From PHET01 sp038202795 (lineage in GTDB: Bacteria > Actinomycetota > Coriobacteriia > Anaerosomatales > PHET01): a stretch of 29,505 bases of DNA. The stretch is taken from assembly GCA_038202795.1 (NCBI GenBank), contig JBBREQ010000022.1, positions 1-29,505 of the forward strand, in the 5' to 3' direction. The translations under genes and the position numbers were made by a program. The notes under the pieces were generated by a model. That model was not told where the DNA came from, did no database searches, and worked only from the letters and a program-made list of their open reading frames with translations. Below, one piece after another: positions 23,187-29,505 of the stretch; within the stretch, counting starts at the first letter, position 1, and each line of letters starts with the position of its first letter.

Positions 23187-24250
23187 GTGCGTACGCCTTC
23201 ATCACCGCCGAGAAGCTCGCCGAGCTGGTCGCCGACCTTATGGAATCGGGGACGCGCGTCATCGCGCCGATTACCACCGCTGAAGGCCGCGCGACCTACT
23301 CGGCGATCGAGGATCTTTCCGAGGCGACCTTCAACCAGGGGCTACCAATGCCCTCGCTCAAGGGGCACTTCCTCCCTCCCAATGAGGCGCTGCTGAGCTG
23401 GCGCCAACGCGGCGGCGACATCGAGCTCAAGCCCGCATCGACGCAGTTCGCGCCTCAGCTGGTGCTCGGAGCCCGGCCCTGTGACGTCGAGGCGCTGCAA
23501 GTCGTCGACGCGGTCATGAACTGGGACTATCACGACGACCTGTGGAACGGCCGTCGAGCCGCCTCGACGATCTTCGCGATGACCTGTGCGGGCGTGGACG
23601 ACAGCTGCTTCTGCACAGCCGTGGGCTCGGCACCCGACTCCGCGCGCGGCGCCGATGCGCTGCTCACCGAGCTGCCCGGCGGCTACCTCATCGAGTTCAC
23701 TTCCGAGAAGGGCGAGGCGTTTCTCGGTGAGCACGGGCGTTACTTCGACACCGCTTCTGATGAGGCAGTCGCGGCCGCCGACTCACTTCGCGCCGAGACG
23801 CGCACCCGGATCGAGCAGAACTTGGTGGTCGACACCGCCCGAATCGGACGGTGGATAGACGGGCACTTTGACGACGACTTCTGGCCCACGTTGGGCCCGC
23901 GCTGTAACGGGTGCGGAGCGTGTGCTTCGGTCTGCCCGACGTGCCACTGCTTCGACATCAATGACGAGCAAACGGGTGTAGGTACCGGCGTGAGGCGCCG
24001 CAACTGGGACAGCTGCCAGGCCAAGAAGTTCACCGTGCATGCGAGCGGGCACAACCCGCGCGGCGACCAAGACGCGCGGTACCGCCAGCGTATCGCTCAC
24101 AAGTTCTATATCTATCCCAGCAAGTTCGGTGATGTGCTGTGTACGGGATGCGGCCGGTGCGTGCGTGCGTGTCCGAGCAACCAAGACCTTGTCGAGATAT
24201 TGCAGACCATCGACGGACTCGCTGCTGTCGAAGAGGGGGGTGCCGCGTGA
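23183..24250 (+). CDS. flxB: FlxB-type (AsrA-like) iron-sulfur subunit
   Basis: A 355-residue protein resembling anaerobic sulfite reductase subunit A and group-3 hydrogenase iron-sulfur subunits. The N-terminal domain contains A-R-P-C-D-V-E-A-L (C100), M-T-C and C-F-C near 135-144. Cluster motifs follow at C241/C244/C247/C251 and C320/C323/C326/C330. No siroheme-binding subunit is adjacent, so a sulfite reductase role is unlikely; with FlxA it should form the NAD(P)H-oxidising branch. The ATG at 23183 overlaps the flxC stop. The frame is open upstream but only as an overlap of flxC. Confidence 0.85.
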   Translation: MSAYAFITAEKLAELVADLMESGTRVIAPITTAEGRATYSAIEDLSEATFNQGLPMPSLKGHFLPPNEALLSWRQRGGDIELKPASTQFAPQLVLGARPCDVEALQVVDAVMNWDYHDDLWNGRRAASTIFAMTCAGVDDSCFCTAVGSAPDSARGADALLTELPGGYLIEFTSEKGEAFLGEHGRYFDTASDEAVAAADSLRAETRTRIEQNLVVDTARIGRWIDGHFDDDFWPTLGPRCNGCGACASVCPTCHCFDINDEQTGVGTGVRRRNWDSCQAKKFTVHASGHNPRGDQDARYRQRIAHKFYIYPSKFGDVLCTGCGRCVRACPSNQDLVEILQTIDGLAAVEEGGAA

Positions 24251-25116
24251 GCGACACTATCGCCTGCCCCGCCGAGACACAGGCCGCTCACCTCTATGAG
24301 CCGCATCTGGTCACCATCACTCAGATTGTTGACGAGACCCCTGACACGCGCACCCTGAGACTGCAGTTCAAAAACCCTGAGATCGCACAGTCGTTCTCGT
24401 TTCATGCGGGACAGTTCGGTGAGTACTCGATGTTCGGCTGGGGCGAGAGCACGTTTTGTATTGCCAGCCCGCCCACGCGCGAGGGCTACATCGAATGCAG
24501 CTTCAAGGCTGCCGGCAAGGTCACCACGGCCCTGCGTGAGGCCAATGTGGGCGACACCATCGGATTCCGGGGCCCGTACGGCAACTGGTTCCCCGTCGAC
24601 GAGTGGGTAGGCAAGGACATCGTGTTCATCGCCGGCGGCATCGGGCTGGCCCCGGTGCGGTGCGTCATCTGGAACGTGCTGGACCGCCGTGATGAATTCG
24701 GCGCCGTGACGATCGTCTACGGGGCCCGCTCGGTGGCTGACCTGGTCTACAAGCGCGAGCTCGAAGAGTGGGCGGCGCGCGGCGACGTCAAGCTCGTCAC
24801 CACGGTCGATCCCGGCGGCGAGACGCCTGAGTGGACCGGCAACATCGGGTACGTGACTCCGGTCGTGGAGAAGACGGCGCCCTCGGCGGATAACGCAGTC
24901 GCCGTGATCTGCGGTCCCCCCATCGTCATCAAGCTGACACTTCCGGCGCTCGACCGGCTGGGCTTCTCCGACGAGGTCATCTACACCACGCTCGAAAACC
25001 GCATGAAGTGCGGCGTGGGCAAGTGCGGCCGTTGCAACGTTGGCCGCGTCTACGTGTGCAAAGACGGCCCCGTGTTCACCGCAGCCCAGCTCAAGGCGCT
25101 GCCGGGAGAGTATTAG
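24247..25116 (+). CDS. flxA: FlxA-type FAD/NAD(P)-binding oxidoreductase (AsrB/PyrK-like)
   Basis: A 289-residue ferredoxin-reductase-fold flavoprotein. The FAD region, the G-x-F-G-E-Y segment and S-F-K-A-A-G-K-V-T, is followed by the NAD(P)-binding stretch F-I-A-G-G-I-G-L-A-P-V-R and a second conserved patch I-C-G-P-P. The C-terminal [2Fe-2S] motif of PyrK/AsrB-type proteins is present at C255, C260, C263 and C271. It is expected to oxidise NADH or NADPH and feed electrons through FlxBCD to HdrA. The GTG start overlaps the flxB stop (GTGA). It is the last gene of the operon. Confidence 0.92.
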   Translation: MSDTIACPAETQAAHLYEPHLVTITQIVDETPDTRTLRLQFKNPEIAQSFSFHAGQFGEYSMFGWGESTFCIASPPTREGYIECSFKAAGKVTTALREANVGDTIGFRGPYGNWFPVDEWVGKDIVFIAGGIGLAPVRCVIWNVLDRRDEFGAVTIVYGARSVADLVYKRELEEWAARGDVKLVTTVDPGGETPEWTGNIGYVTPVVEKTAPSADNAVAVICGPPIVIKLTLPALDRLGFSDEVIYTTLENRMKCGVGKCGRCNVGRVYVCKDGPVFTAAQLKALPGEY

Positions 25117-25128
25117 GCGCGGCTCTGG

Positions 25129-25146
25129 CTTTCGCGTTCGCGGAAG
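25129..25146. terminator. Weak hairpin between the hdr-flx operon and the convergent Fic gene
   Basis: CTTTCGC (25129-25135) can pair with GCGGAAG (25140-25146), with one wobble pair, around a GTTC loop. There is no following T tract on either strand, so intrinsic termination is uncertain. A second, wider 9-bp inverted repeat (GCGGCTCTG at 25119-25127 and CAGAGCCGC at 25181-25189) encloses it and extends into the end of the Fic gene. Confidence 0.3.
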
Positions 25147-25168
25147 GAGGGCGAATCAACGCCGAGGC

Positions 25169-26506
25169 CTAGGATCCTGACAGAGCCGCATGCTCGTCAC
25201 GCTGCAGTTGCGCCAGCAACCGCTTCTCGGCATCCCGGGCGAGTCGGAACTCGTAGACTCTGCCTCGCTTCGACTGCTCGAGGTAGCCGGCGCCAGCCAG
25301 CTGGAGGAAGTCCTGACGAGCTGTTTCGTAGGCAAGGCTCCACGAGCGCGCATGGCGTTTGATCGTGAACACCGTCGTGGGAAGACCGAGCGCCTTGTCC
25401 AAGATACGGGCCTGTCTATGGTTGATGTCCAGAGCCCGGAACCTTGTGCGTAGTGCCTCGTGACGACGCGCCGCGTTCTTGATCTCACTGTCTGCTTCGG
25501 TATAGGCGTTGAGGAACAGGCCCAGGCGTTTGATGACGAATGCAGTGGCGTCGAACTTCGATTCGCCGGCGTCGGGCGGTGCGGCAGCCCAGTCGGAACT
25601 CGCGTTGCGCGTCAGCGGCGTGCACGGCAGACAACGATATCCCTGTTGATACTCGTAGATGTGGGCTATGAGCCGGGCGAACAGGCCGTTGGCAACCACG
25701 AAGGGCTGTACCCGCCTGATCCAGTAGAAGTAGATGATGGTCTTGACGAGCGGGTGGATGAATGGCCTCTGGGAGCCCGTGCCATAGGCGGCGATGGCGT
25801 TCATCTCGCTCGTGATCCTCTCGGGCAGAGCACCCTCACCATCTGCCGAGAGTCCCACCTCGGGGTTGAAGATCGGCTGCGTACGGAACACGCCTCCCTG
25901 GTCCTTGTTCAGCGCCAATTGGGCATGCAGGTCACGCAACCGGTCGAAGGTCAGCGGTTCTGCAGCCAACTCGGGTAGGCGCTGCATCATGTCGTAGAAC
26001 CGGATCACCCAGCGCTCGTAGTCGGTACTGGGCGCGGAGCCGTGCAAGAGCATGCGGCGGGCGGCGTTTCTGGCCTGCGTGAACTCGCTTTCGTTGGAGG
26101 GAGTGAGCTCTCCCGTCGCAAGGCCCAGGGGCAGCACTTCTTCGATGAGGATCCGGTTCTTCAGATGCCTGACCACGTCGTCGGGCAGATTCGCGGCCGA
26201 GTGGAAATCGAAGTTCGCGCGGACGTCGATCGCGTGAAGCAGCTCGACGAGTTCGGCTGAGACCGTGATCCAGCCTGAGTAGTCGCCCCAGGAGCCAGCG
26301 AGAATGGTAAGTCCCTGGGCACGCCGCACCGACTCGAGCAGATGGGTGACGGCATCGCGCGGTAAGCCGAGTGTGAGACTCGTGCCAGCGAACCCGTCGC
26401 GCTCGTCGTAGTCGATGTGGGCGGCCTGGAACAGCGAGTCGAGGCGGCCTTCGTCTAGCGCCTCGATCAGACGAAGAGCGGTGGGCTCGTCGATCCAGTT
26501 GTTCAT
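25169..26506 (-). CDS. Fic-fold protein with degenerate active-site motif and C-terminal winged helix
   Basis: A 445-residue protein. Helices around residues 160-295 follow the Fic/DOC pattern (H-P-L-V-K-T-I-I-Y-F-Y-W then the active loop). The expected H-P-F-x-D-G-N-G-R-x-x-R reads Q267-P-F-V-V-A-N-G-L-F-A-R278. The catalytic histidine, the acidic metal ligand and the first arginine are all replaced, so AMP-transfer seems lost. Residues 358-420 form a winged-helix-like domain (R-Q-A-R-I-L and R-S-W-S-L-A-Y-E-T-A-R-Q-D-F, then the wing G-Y-L-x-x-x-K-R-G-R-V-Y-E-F). It could be a transcription factor using a Fic scaffold for ligand or partner binding. AAGGGAG precedes the ATG. It is convergent with flxA, and its promoter must lie in the repeat-bearing region to the right. 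Confidence 0.8.
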   Translation of the reverse strand: MNNWIDEPTALRLIEALDEGRLDSLFQAAHIDYDERDGFAGTSLTLGLPRDAVTHLLESVRRAQGLTILAGSWGDYSGWITVSAELVELLHAIDVRANFDFHSAANLPDDVVRHLKNRILIEEVLPLGLATGELTPSNESEFTQARNAARRMLLHGSAPSTDYERWVIRFYDMMQRLPELAAEPLTFDRLRDLHAQLALNKDQGGVFRTQPIFNPEVGLSADGEGALPERITSEMNAIAAYGTGSQRPFIHPLVKTIIYFYWIRRVQPFVVANGLFARLIAHIYEYQQGYRCLPCTPLTRNASSDWAAAPPDAGESKFDATAFVIKRLGLFLNAYTEADSEIKNAARRHEALRTRFRALDINHRQARILDKALGLPTTVFTIKRHARSWSLAYETARQDFLQLAGAGYLEQSKRGRVYEFRLARDAEKRLLAQLQRDEHAALSGS

Positions 26507-26543
26507 CGCCCTGCTCCCTTCCGAGAGACTGTCGCTTGTGAGA

Positions 26544-26565
26544 CTGAGTCGAATACTGGACTCAG
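26544..26565. repeat. Inverted repeat CTGAGTC-N8-GACTCAG
   Basis: Perfect 7-bp arms separated by eight bases, starting 38 bp upstream of the Fic-like gene's ATG. The position suits an operator for autoregulation by that gene's own winged-helix product. This is inference from position and symmetry only. Confidence 0.45.
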
Positions 26566-26817
26566 ACCAACGATAACACGTGCGTGATTGTCTCCATACG
26601 CTAGAGAAATACTAACACAGAAAATAGCGGTACTACACTCAGTATTCAGCTTGTGAGTCGATGAAATGGTCAGATTGCAATACTTATTAAACCTGAGGAC
26701 AGTACACTAGTACGCAGGTCAAAGCGCCTGCTGCGGCGCCATAACACTCGCCCTAGGTGCTTCGCACAGAGCACTGTGTACTAATTGCGCTACAATTGGT
26801 ACGAAAAGGTTGCGACA

Positions 26818-26832
26818 TACCGTGAAACGGTA
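26818..26832. repeat. Inverted repeat TACCGT-GAA-ACGGTA
   Basis: Perfect 6-bp arms with a three-base spacer, about 107 bp upstream of the chosen cytochrome b start. It is a candidate operator for the AOR module. The cognate regulator is unknown. Confidence 0.4.
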
Positions 26833-26938
26833 GCAGTCACAACACCAATGGACCCGGCAGTCCAGTTGTGGAGTACCAGTTCCAGCCCGCGTACGAATCA
26901 CGGGGTGATCGGTGCTCCAAGAGGAAAGGGGACCAGGC

Positions 26939-27745
26939 GTGTCAGCTACTCTGTGGTTCGACTCGTTGATATGGCTCGTATGGCTAGCGCCATTCGCAGG
27001 CATTCTGGCGGCAGGTGTCACCAAGCGCCAGGATCCGCACATCGAGGGCGATCGTGTTCTGCGTCACGACACAGCCGCCATCGTCGAGCACTGGACGCAC
27101 GGGATTTCGACAGCAGTCCTGCTTGTATCGGGAATCGCTCTTGGTGTCCTATTCGTCCCCGCACTCGTCGGAAGTGGACGACCGCTCTGGATCGCGATGG
27201 ATATTCACTTTGTCGCAGTTGTGGTGTTTCTCTTCGGAACGTTTTACTACGGTGCGAACACGATGCTCGCGCTCAAGCGACTGAGGGAGCACCTCCCTAC
27301 GAGTGACGCGCTGGAGTTCACGAAGCGTCACTACGGGCTGCTCCTGGGCTTCAAGAAGTTCACCATGCCGCCGGAGCGCAAGTACTTCGAGTCCGAGAAG
27401 ATGGCGTATCTCATGGCCGCCGCGACGACGATCACGATCATCGTCACCGGGTTCGTGAAGGTGGCCGCTCACTCCCTCGATGTGCCGGCGGGGCTGATGT
27501 CGATCATTACGCCGACGCACGACATCGCGACAATAGCGATGCTGGCGTTCATCCTGCCGCACATCTTCTTCGCGGCGATTCTGCCCTCGAGCTGGCCGAT
27601 TCTCAGGTCCATGTTCACGGGGCACGTGAGTCTCGACTACGCGAAGCACGAGCACGCAGGCTGGCTCGCCGAACTGAGGCAGGCAGACGAAGAAGCCGAC
27701 GACCAGCCCCTAGTCCGGCCCGTCGCGCCCAAGCGTGTCGCCTGA
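26939..27745 (+). CDS. Cytochrome b subunit, FdnI/HyaC-like
   Basis: A 268-residue membrane protein with about five hydrophobic helices, resembling the b-type cytochromes of respiratory formate dehydrogenases and hydrogenases. Candidate heme ligands are the histidines in V-E-H-W-T-H-G, M-D-I-H-F-V, P-T-H-D-I-A and L-P-H-I-F-F. It would link an iron-sulfur partner to the menaquinone pool. The GTG at 26939 sits just before the first helix with AAAGGGG upstream; an in-frame GTG at 26912 would add nine polar residues. It is 33 bp upstream of the Tat ferredoxin gene and probably cotranscribed with it. The C-terminus is a charged cytoplasmic tail. Confidence 0.85.
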   Translation: MSATLWFDSLIWLVWLAPFAGILAAGVTKRQDPHIEGDRVLRHDTAAIVEHWTHGISTAVLLVSGIALGVLFVPALVGSGRPLWIAMDIHFVAVVVFLFGTFYYGANTMLALKRLREHLPTSDALEFTKRHYGLLLGFKKFTMPPERKYFESEKMAYLMAAATTITIIVTGFVKVAAHSLDVPAGLMSIITPTHDIATIAMLAFILPHIFFAAILPSSWPILRSMFTGHVSLDYAKHEHAGWLAELRQADEEADDQPLVRPVAPKRVA

Positions 27746-27778
27746 TGACCGGCCCGATTCAAACCTCGAAAGGATCTC

Positions 27779-28522
27779 ATGATGAAGGATAAGGGCATCA
27801 CACAGACTCCCGGGGCTTCCGCGCCTGATCAGGGCAGGACGTTCTCCCGACGCGATTTCGTCACATCCCTCGGCGGTGTCGGTATCGGCGCCATTCTGGG
27901 CGGGATGTTCGTCTCGAGCATAGCCTTGCCAGAAGAGGTGTTCGCCATTCCCGCTTCCGGGGGCTACCTGCTGGTGGACACGAAGAAGTGCGCCGGATGC
28001 ACGAGTTGCATGATGGCGTGCTCGCTCACCCATCACGGCGAGACGAACCTCTCACTCTCCCGGATTCAAATCACGCAGAACCCGTGGGGCAAGTTCCCCG
28101 ACGACATACAGATCGCTCAGTGTCGTCAATGCCCCTACCCGGCCTGCGTCGCCGCCTGTCCCACCGGCGCGATGCACGCTGACGCCAAGACTGGCGTGCG
28201 TACCGTCGACGAGGACAAGTGCATCGGCTGCGAGAAGTGCGTCAACGCGTGTTCTTTCACGCCCTCGCGCGCTCTATGGAACTTCGAAGAGAAGCATGCC
28301 GAGAAGTGCGACCTGTGCGAAGGCGCCAAGTTCTGGGACGAGGTCGGCGGTCCGGAAGGCAAGCGGGCCTGTGAAGAGGTGTGCCCCATGGGGGCCATCA
28401 AGTTCACCAAGGAGATTCCGGCCCAGAGCGAGAACGGCTACGAGACCGACCTGCGTACCGGCACGGTATGGGACACCTTGGGCTTCGATGAAGCACCCCA
28501 GTCGGGCGGTCACCTCGGTTAG
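27779..28522 (+). CDS. Tat-signal four-cluster ferredoxin (HybA/FdhB-like)
   Basis: A 247-residue electron-transfer subunit. A twin-arginine motif S23-R-R-D-F27 is followed by a hydrophobic stretch (about 29-50), so the protein is probably exported folded. Sixteen cysteines form four [4Fe-4S] motifs: C71/C74/C77/C81, C115/C118/C123/C127, C148/C151/C154/C158 and C177/C180/C198/C202, interleaved as in DmsB-type subunits. Tandem ATGs follow AAAGGAT; either may be used. Lying between the cytochrome b and the oxidoreductase, it should conduct electrons between them. A Tat signal beside an AOR is notable, as AORs usually act in the cytoplasm. The signal could instead serve as an anchor. Confidence 0.9.
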   Translation: MMKDKGITQTPGASAPDQGRTFSRRDFVTSLGGVGIGAILGGMFVSSIALPEEVFAIPASGGYLLVDTKKCAGCTSCMMACSLTHHGETNLSLSRIQITQNPWGKFPDDIQIAQCRQCPYPACVAACPTGAMHADAKTGVRTVDEDKCIGCEKCVNACSFTPSRALWNFEEKHAEKCDLCEGAKFWDEVGGPEGKRACEEVCPMGAIKFTKEIPAQSENGYETDLRTGTVWDTLGFDEAPQSGGHLG

Positions 28523-28571
28523 TTCCAGGAAACGTGTAGCGCACCCATGACAACACTGATGGAGGCAACTG

Positions 28572-29505
28572 ATGGCAAGTAGTAAGGGTTACTCCGGGAA
28601 GATCCTGAAGGTGGATCTGACCACAGGCTCATTCGAAGAAATCCCCACCGAGAAGTACCAGTCGTGGGGCGGCGGTCACGGGATCGGTTCTGCGATCTTC
28701 TTCGACCTCTGCGTGGACAAGACGATCAAGGGCACAGATCCCGGCAACGTCGTCACGCTCATGACGTCGCCGCTCTCCGGCACGCTGGCACCGTCGGTCG
28801 CCGGCCGCACCGAGGTTCAGGGCATCGGCATCCAGGCCTACCCGATCGGCTGGTTCACTCGGTCCAACTTTGGCGGTCGCTTCTCGACCCAGCTGAAGTT
28901 CGCCGGCTGGGACGGCATCGTGCTCACAGGCAAGTCGCCCAAGCAGGTCTGGCTCAACATCGTGAACGGCGACGTCAAGTTGCAAGACGCGACGGACCTG
29001 TGGGGCCTGAATACTCGTGAGACACAGGAAGAGATCTGGGCGCGCGTTGAGCCCAGCAAGAAGGACGTCGGATGGGTCAACATGGGAGTGTCCCGCGATT
29101 CGGGGCGTACCACCCAGCACCCCGCCGTCATCACCACCGGCCCGAATGCCGAGAAGTACGGCCCCATGGCCGCGCTCGTCCACGACGCCGGTAACGGCGC
29201 CGGACAGGGCGGATTCGGCGGGGTCTTCGCCTCGAAGAACCTCAAGGCGATCAGTGTCGTGGGCACCGGTGGCGTCGACATCGCCGACGCGAACGCGCTC
29301 ATGGCCGCTCGTCTGTGGTCCAACGGCTACTCGTTTGCTGGGCACCACGACAGTCCTACCGAGTACGTGGGGCTGACCGCCTTCGGCAGCACGCCGGGCA
29401 AGCCGCTCTCGACGATCCAAGACAATCCTGCAGGCACCACGTCGCGCCCGCAGGGCTGCGTTGGCTGTATCCGCAACTGCCGAGGCAGAACAGACACAGG
29501 CAAGG
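28572..29505 (+). CDS. aor: Tungsten/molybdenum aldehyde:ferredoxin oxidoreductase, N-terminal part (runs off the window)
   Basis: 311 complete codons are visible of a family usually near 600 residues. AOR domain 1 is clear: G-Y-S-G-K-I-L-K-V-D-L-T-T-G at the start, A-G-R-T-E-V-Q-G-I-G, G-G-R-F-S-T-Q-L-K-F-A-G-W-D-G-I and G-G-F-G-G-V-F-A-S-K-N-L-K-A-I. The first three [4Fe-4S] cysteines are C296, C299 and C303; the fourth lies beyond the window. The family oxidises aldehydes to carboxylates (or the reverse) with a tungsto- or molybdopterin. GGAGG six bases upstream supports the ATG at 28572. No signal peptide is present, so export would need the Tat ferredoxin as partner. Substrate specificity cannot be judged from this part. 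Confidence 0.92.
   Translation, partial: MASSKGYSGKILKVDLTTGSFEEIPTEKYQSWGGGHGIGSAIFFDLCVDKTIKGTDPGNVVTLMTSPLSGTLAPSVAGRTEVQGIGIQAYPIGWFTRSNFGGRFSTQLKFAGWDGIVLTGKSPKQVWLNIVNGDVKLQDATDLWGLNTRETQEEIWARVEPSKKDVGWVNMGVSRDSGRTTQHPAVITTGPNAEKYGPMAALVHDAGNGAGQGGFGGVFASKNLKAISVVGTGGVDIADANALMAARLWSNGYSFAGHHDSPTEYVGLTAFGSTPGKPLSTIQDNPAGTTSRPQGCVGCIRNCRGRTDTGK

Larger units (their letters stand above)
26507..26938. promoter_or_regulatory. Divergent, relatively AT-rich intergenic region between the Fic-like gene and the AOR module
   Basis: About 430 bp with no plausible gene, clearly richer in A and T than the rest of the window between about 26570 and 26860. It should carry promoters for the Fic-like gene (leftwards) and the cytochrome b-ferredoxin-AOR genes (rightwards). 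TACAAT near 26791 is a possible -10 box, without a good -35. It contains several repeats: a 9-bp direct repeat GCTTGTGAG (26534-26542 and 26649-26657), and GAATACTG (26551-26558) inverted as CAGTATTC (26640-26647). Confidence 0.5.

Noticed and set aside
26785..27306. 173-residue frame across the intergenic region and cytochrome b start
   Set aside because: It uses a TTG start, has no domain, and overlaps the well-supported cytochrome b gene out of frame.

Overview
The window is GC-rich and gene-dense. It looks like the chromosome of a strict or facultative anaerobe, probably an actinobacterium of the Coriobacteriia/Anaerosomatales type. That placement is inferred from GC content, frequent GTG starts and the Hdr-Flx, AOR and iron-sulfur gene content; no rRNA or other marker gene is present. 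I saw no tRNA, rRNA, CRISPR array, insertion sequence or phage gene.

Layout. 0.2-2.1 kb holds a PocR-GAF-SpoIIE-phosphatase signalling protein. 2.1-6.6 kb mixes intact small metabolic genes (aldo/keto reductase, arginase-family enzyme, GNAT acetyltransferase, MsrA) with at least four decayed gene fragments (DUF1697, a membrane-protein C-terminus, an SDR and an NmrA-like Rossmann protein). 6.7-9.8 kb carries a winged-helix/iron-sulfur protein, a membrane GGDEF protein and a hexapeptide acetyltransferase. 9.9-13.0 kb, minus strand, is a XylFGH-type sugar ABC transporter. 13.3-18.0 kb holds an extended SDR, a three-gene membrane iron-sulfur cassette, a ferredoxin-fused aldo/keto reductase and an AlkA-type DNA glycosylase. 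18.2-25.1 kb is a tightly overlapped seven-gene hdrCBA-flxDCBA operon. 25.2-26.5 kb, minus strand, encodes a Fic-fold protein with a degenerate active site and a C-terminal winged helix. It is followed by about 430 bp of relatively AT-rich, repeat-bearing intergenic DNA. 26.9 kb to the window end holds a cytochrome b, a Tat-signal four-cluster ferredoxin and the start of a tungsten/molybdenum aldehyde:ferredoxin oxidoreductase.

The most notable item is the msrA gene on the minus strand (6025-5237). Its reading frame is interrupted only by one in-frame TGA, exactly at the catalytic cysteine of the G-C-F-W motif. A hairpin with a G in its apical loop begins at the distance expected for a bacterial SECIS element. 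I read it as a selenocysteine-containing, membrane-anchored MsrA. Conventional gene calling would split it into a headless MsrA and a meaningless upstream ORF.

How it works together. The Hdr-Flx complex is expected to oxidise NAD(P)H and, by flavin-based electron bifurcation, reduce ferredoxin and a disulfide-type acceptor. The neighbouring AOR module could exchange electrons between ferredoxin or aldehydes and the membrane through its cytochrome b. The window is therefore centred on anaerobic low-potential electron transfer, with sugar uptake, cyclic-di-GMP signalling and repair functions around it.
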